51,295 nt of DNA from the NCBI GenBank assembly GCA_964423195.1, contig CAYRDY010000005.1, positions 1 to 51,295 on the forward strand, read 5' to 3'. This document shows positions 50,051 through 51,295 of this stretch, in pieces; positions within the stretch are counted from its first letter, which is position 1, and every line of letters begins with the position of its first letter. The notes under the pieces were generated by a model. That model had not been told where the DNA came from, searched no databases, and was given only the letters and a program-made list of their open reading frames with translations. Made by a program: the position numbers and the translations under genes. Source of the DNA: CAKRHR01 sp964423195 (lineage in GTDB: Bacteria; Bacillota; Clostridia; Lachnospirales; Lachnospiraceae).

Positions 50051-51226
50051 ATGGCAAAACGTGGAGAAAACATTAGAAAAAGAAGAGATGGGCGCTGGGA
50101 AGGGCGTTATCCAAAGTTAAGGGGTGATGGAACGACCGTCACTGGTTCGGTTTTCGGAAAGACATACCAAGAAGCCAAAGAGAAGCTGATTGCGGCAAAA
50201 GCCGCTCAGCTAGAGAGGTCTAATGCCCTGCAGGAGGAGCGAGTGAAGGTTCTGGACGTAGAATTTTTCAGGGTCGCGGAAGAATGGCTGTCTTCCGCAA
50301 AGCCAAAACTAAAGAAATCCAGCCTCGCGAAGTATCGCGGTGTATTGGATAAACACCTGCTTCCCGAATTCGGAAACATGAAAGTGGTGAATATTACGAG
50401 AAATGATGTTTCGACATTTACGGTCAAACTTCTTGCGGATCCTGATGAGGGAGGAAAGGGACTAGCACCCAAAACGGCAGCAAGCATCATCTCAGTGATG
50501 AAGAATGTCATGGATTATGTTCGACATGTAAAATGTGTCTGCGTCATTGATTTTAGAGGACTTGAAGTAAAGCAATCAAATAAGAAGCTGCGTGTATTCA
50601 GCAATTTCGAGCAGGAAATTTTGAGTGCCTTTCTTCTGGATGGGCTGGACTTTATCAAATTGGGAATTCTGCTCTGTCTCTATACAGGACTGCGCATTGG
50701 TGAACTCTGCGCTCTGATGTGGAGTGACATCTCATTTAAAGAAAAAAAGCTAAGTATTACAAGGGGAATGCAGCGCATTCAGGCGCCAGATGCGTATGGG
50801 CATAAGACCAGTGTCATTATTGAGCGGCCCAAAAGTGACTGTTCCATCAGGGAGATTCCCCTACCTGACGAAATTTTTAACATACTTGTCGATATGAGGC
50901 AACCAGACGGCTGTTTCTTTTTGACGGGGAAGGAAAAGACATTTATCGAACCCAGAACAATGGAAAATCACTTTGATAGGATTATACAGGCTTGCGGAAT
51001 CAATAACGCGACGATGCACACCTGCCGTCACAGTTTCGCCACAAGATGCGTAGAGCTTGGATTTGACATCAAAACGCTTTCAGAGATTCTTGGCCACGCC
51101 AGTGTAGCCATTACCATGAACAGATATGTCCATCCCTCCATGGAATTGAAGCAGACAAATATGAATAAGCTCTCCGAAATATTATCAGGGGTCAAAAACA
51201 GGGTCAGTGAAAATCGGAATCCTTAA
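50051..51226 (+). CDS. Tyrosine site-specific integrase
   Basis: A 391-residue phage/conjugative-element type integrase. The N-terminal AP2-like arm-binding part (RRDGRWEGRYPKLRGDG, residues 11-27) is followed by a SAM-like core-binding domain (about 70-165). The catalytic set is complete: R215 (TGLRIGELCAL), K261, H323, R326 (MHTCRHSFATRC), H349 (LGHAS) and Y359 (MNRYVHPS). AGGAGG precedes the ATG. No excisionase, relaxase or phage gene accompanies it in the window, so the element is either minimal, degraded or continues to the right. Confidence 0.95.
   Translation: MAKRGENIRKRRDGRWEGRYPKLRGDGTTVTGSVFGKTYQEAKEKLIAAKAAQLERSNALQEERVKVLDVEFFRVAEEWLSSAKPKLKKSSLAKYRGVLDKHLLPEFGNMKVVNITRNDVSTFTVKLLADPDEGGKGLAPKTAASIISVMKNVMDYVRHVKCVCVIDFRGLEVKQSNKKLRVFSNFEQEILSAFLLDGLDFIKLGILLCLYTGLRIGELCALMWSDISFKEKKLSITRGMQRIQAPDAYGHKTSVIIERPKSDCSIREIPLPDEIFNILVDMRQPDGCFFLTGKEKTFIEPRTMENHFDRIIQACGINNATMHTCRHSFATRCVELGFDIKTLSEILGHASVAITMNRYVHPSMELKQTNMNKLSEILSGVKNRVSENRNP
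51187..51206 (+). repeat. GGGTCA direct repeat at the integrase 3' end
   Basis: AGGGGTCAAAAACAGGGTCA within the last codons of the integrase; partner of 50017-50036 with 18 of 20 identities. Confidence 0.6.
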
Positions 51227-51251
51227 AAAGAAAAGGCATCATGGAACAAAA

Positions 51252-51276
51252 TCGCAGAGTAAAATACTCTGCGAAA
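51252..51276. repeat. Palindrome downstream of the integrase with right inverted-repeat arm
   Basis: TCGCAGAGTA (51252-51261) and TACTCTGCGA (51265-51274) form a perfect 10-bp stem around AAA. The segment 51258-51276 is the exact inverse of 49823-49841. It could be a terminator-like hairpin or an attachment/core site. Confidence 0.65.
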
Positions 51277-51295
51277 GCGAGATGCGGATGAACGG

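Noticed and set aside
1..51295. CRISPR arrays, tRNA or rRNA genes
   Set aside because: No regularly spaced repeat-spacer array was seen; the short tandem repeats lack unique spacers. No tRNA cloverleaf or rRNA segment was recognised by eye.

Overview
The window reads as a scaffold from a Gram-positive, low-to-mid GC anaerobe of the class Clostridia, most like Lachnospiraceae. The reasons are the spc/alpha ribosomal operon order, an ECF-transporter module between rplQ and truA/rplM/rpsI, a C-minus (zinc-free) S4, a Cys4 zinc-type adenylate kinase, strong AGGAGG ribosome binding sites and consensus TTGACA-N17-TATAAT promoters. Three runs of exactly 100 N (9009-9108, 44070-44169, 48337-48436) are scaffolding gaps, so the sequence is a draft and possibly a metagenome bin.

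Layout. 1-8.98 kb: rplF-rplR-rpsE-rpmD-rplO-secY-adk-map-infA-rpmJ-rpsM-rpsK-rpsD-rpoA-rplQ, closed by a strong terminator. 9.2-14.7 kb: an AEC-family carrier, ecfA1-ecfA2-ecfT, truA and a PflX-like radical SAM protein. 14.8-15.97 kb: a consensus promoter, a structured leader, rplM and rpsI; rplM carries two in-frame TAG codons although its normal C-terminal frame continues beyond them. 16.1-19.0 kb: an MBOAT/DHHW acyl-transfer pair. 19.0-22.05 kb: a selenium/sulfur trafficking cluster (cysteine desulfurase-like protein, YedE-type transporter, TusA-like carrier, DUF3343). 22.2-34.1 kb: a more AT-rich block with a complete Opp/Dpp-type ABC transporter, three tandem paralogues of about 520-545 residues that each look like three NTF2/SnoaL-like domains in a row, and a convergent AraC-family regulator. 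34.5-38.8 kb: an iron alcohol dehydrogenase, a secreted ComEC-like metallo-beta-lactamase lipoprotein with an Ada-like zinc tail, LarE and a LysR regulator. 38.9-49.6 kb: an M20/PepT-like peptidase, a polar amino-acid (possibly cystine) ABC transporter, a LanC-like protein, stand-alone gamma-glutamylcysteine ligase, a tiny repeat-encoded ORF, a class II glutamine amidotransferase, and two PLP sulfur-amino-acid enzymes. 50.05-51.2 kb: a lone tyrosine integrase bounded by short direct and inverted repeats.

Best candidates for an undescribed system. (1) The Opp transporter, triple-NTF2 paralogues and AraC regulator at 22.2-34.3 kb. AACCGT-core motifs beside the araC promoter recur upstream of the first paralogue, and a related CCGTAAT sits upstream of the transporter. 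The paralogues share conserved His residues and a W-P-x-P-F-E-[DE]-F-x-Y tail. (2) A putative thiol/lanthionine locus at 40.2-49.6 kb joining LanC-like, GshA, glutamine amidotransferase and C-S lyase genes to an amino-acid importer. Both functional proposals are inference. The most important sequence anomaly is the interrupted rplM. The window is also unusually rich in short tandem duplications, several at gene 3' ends.
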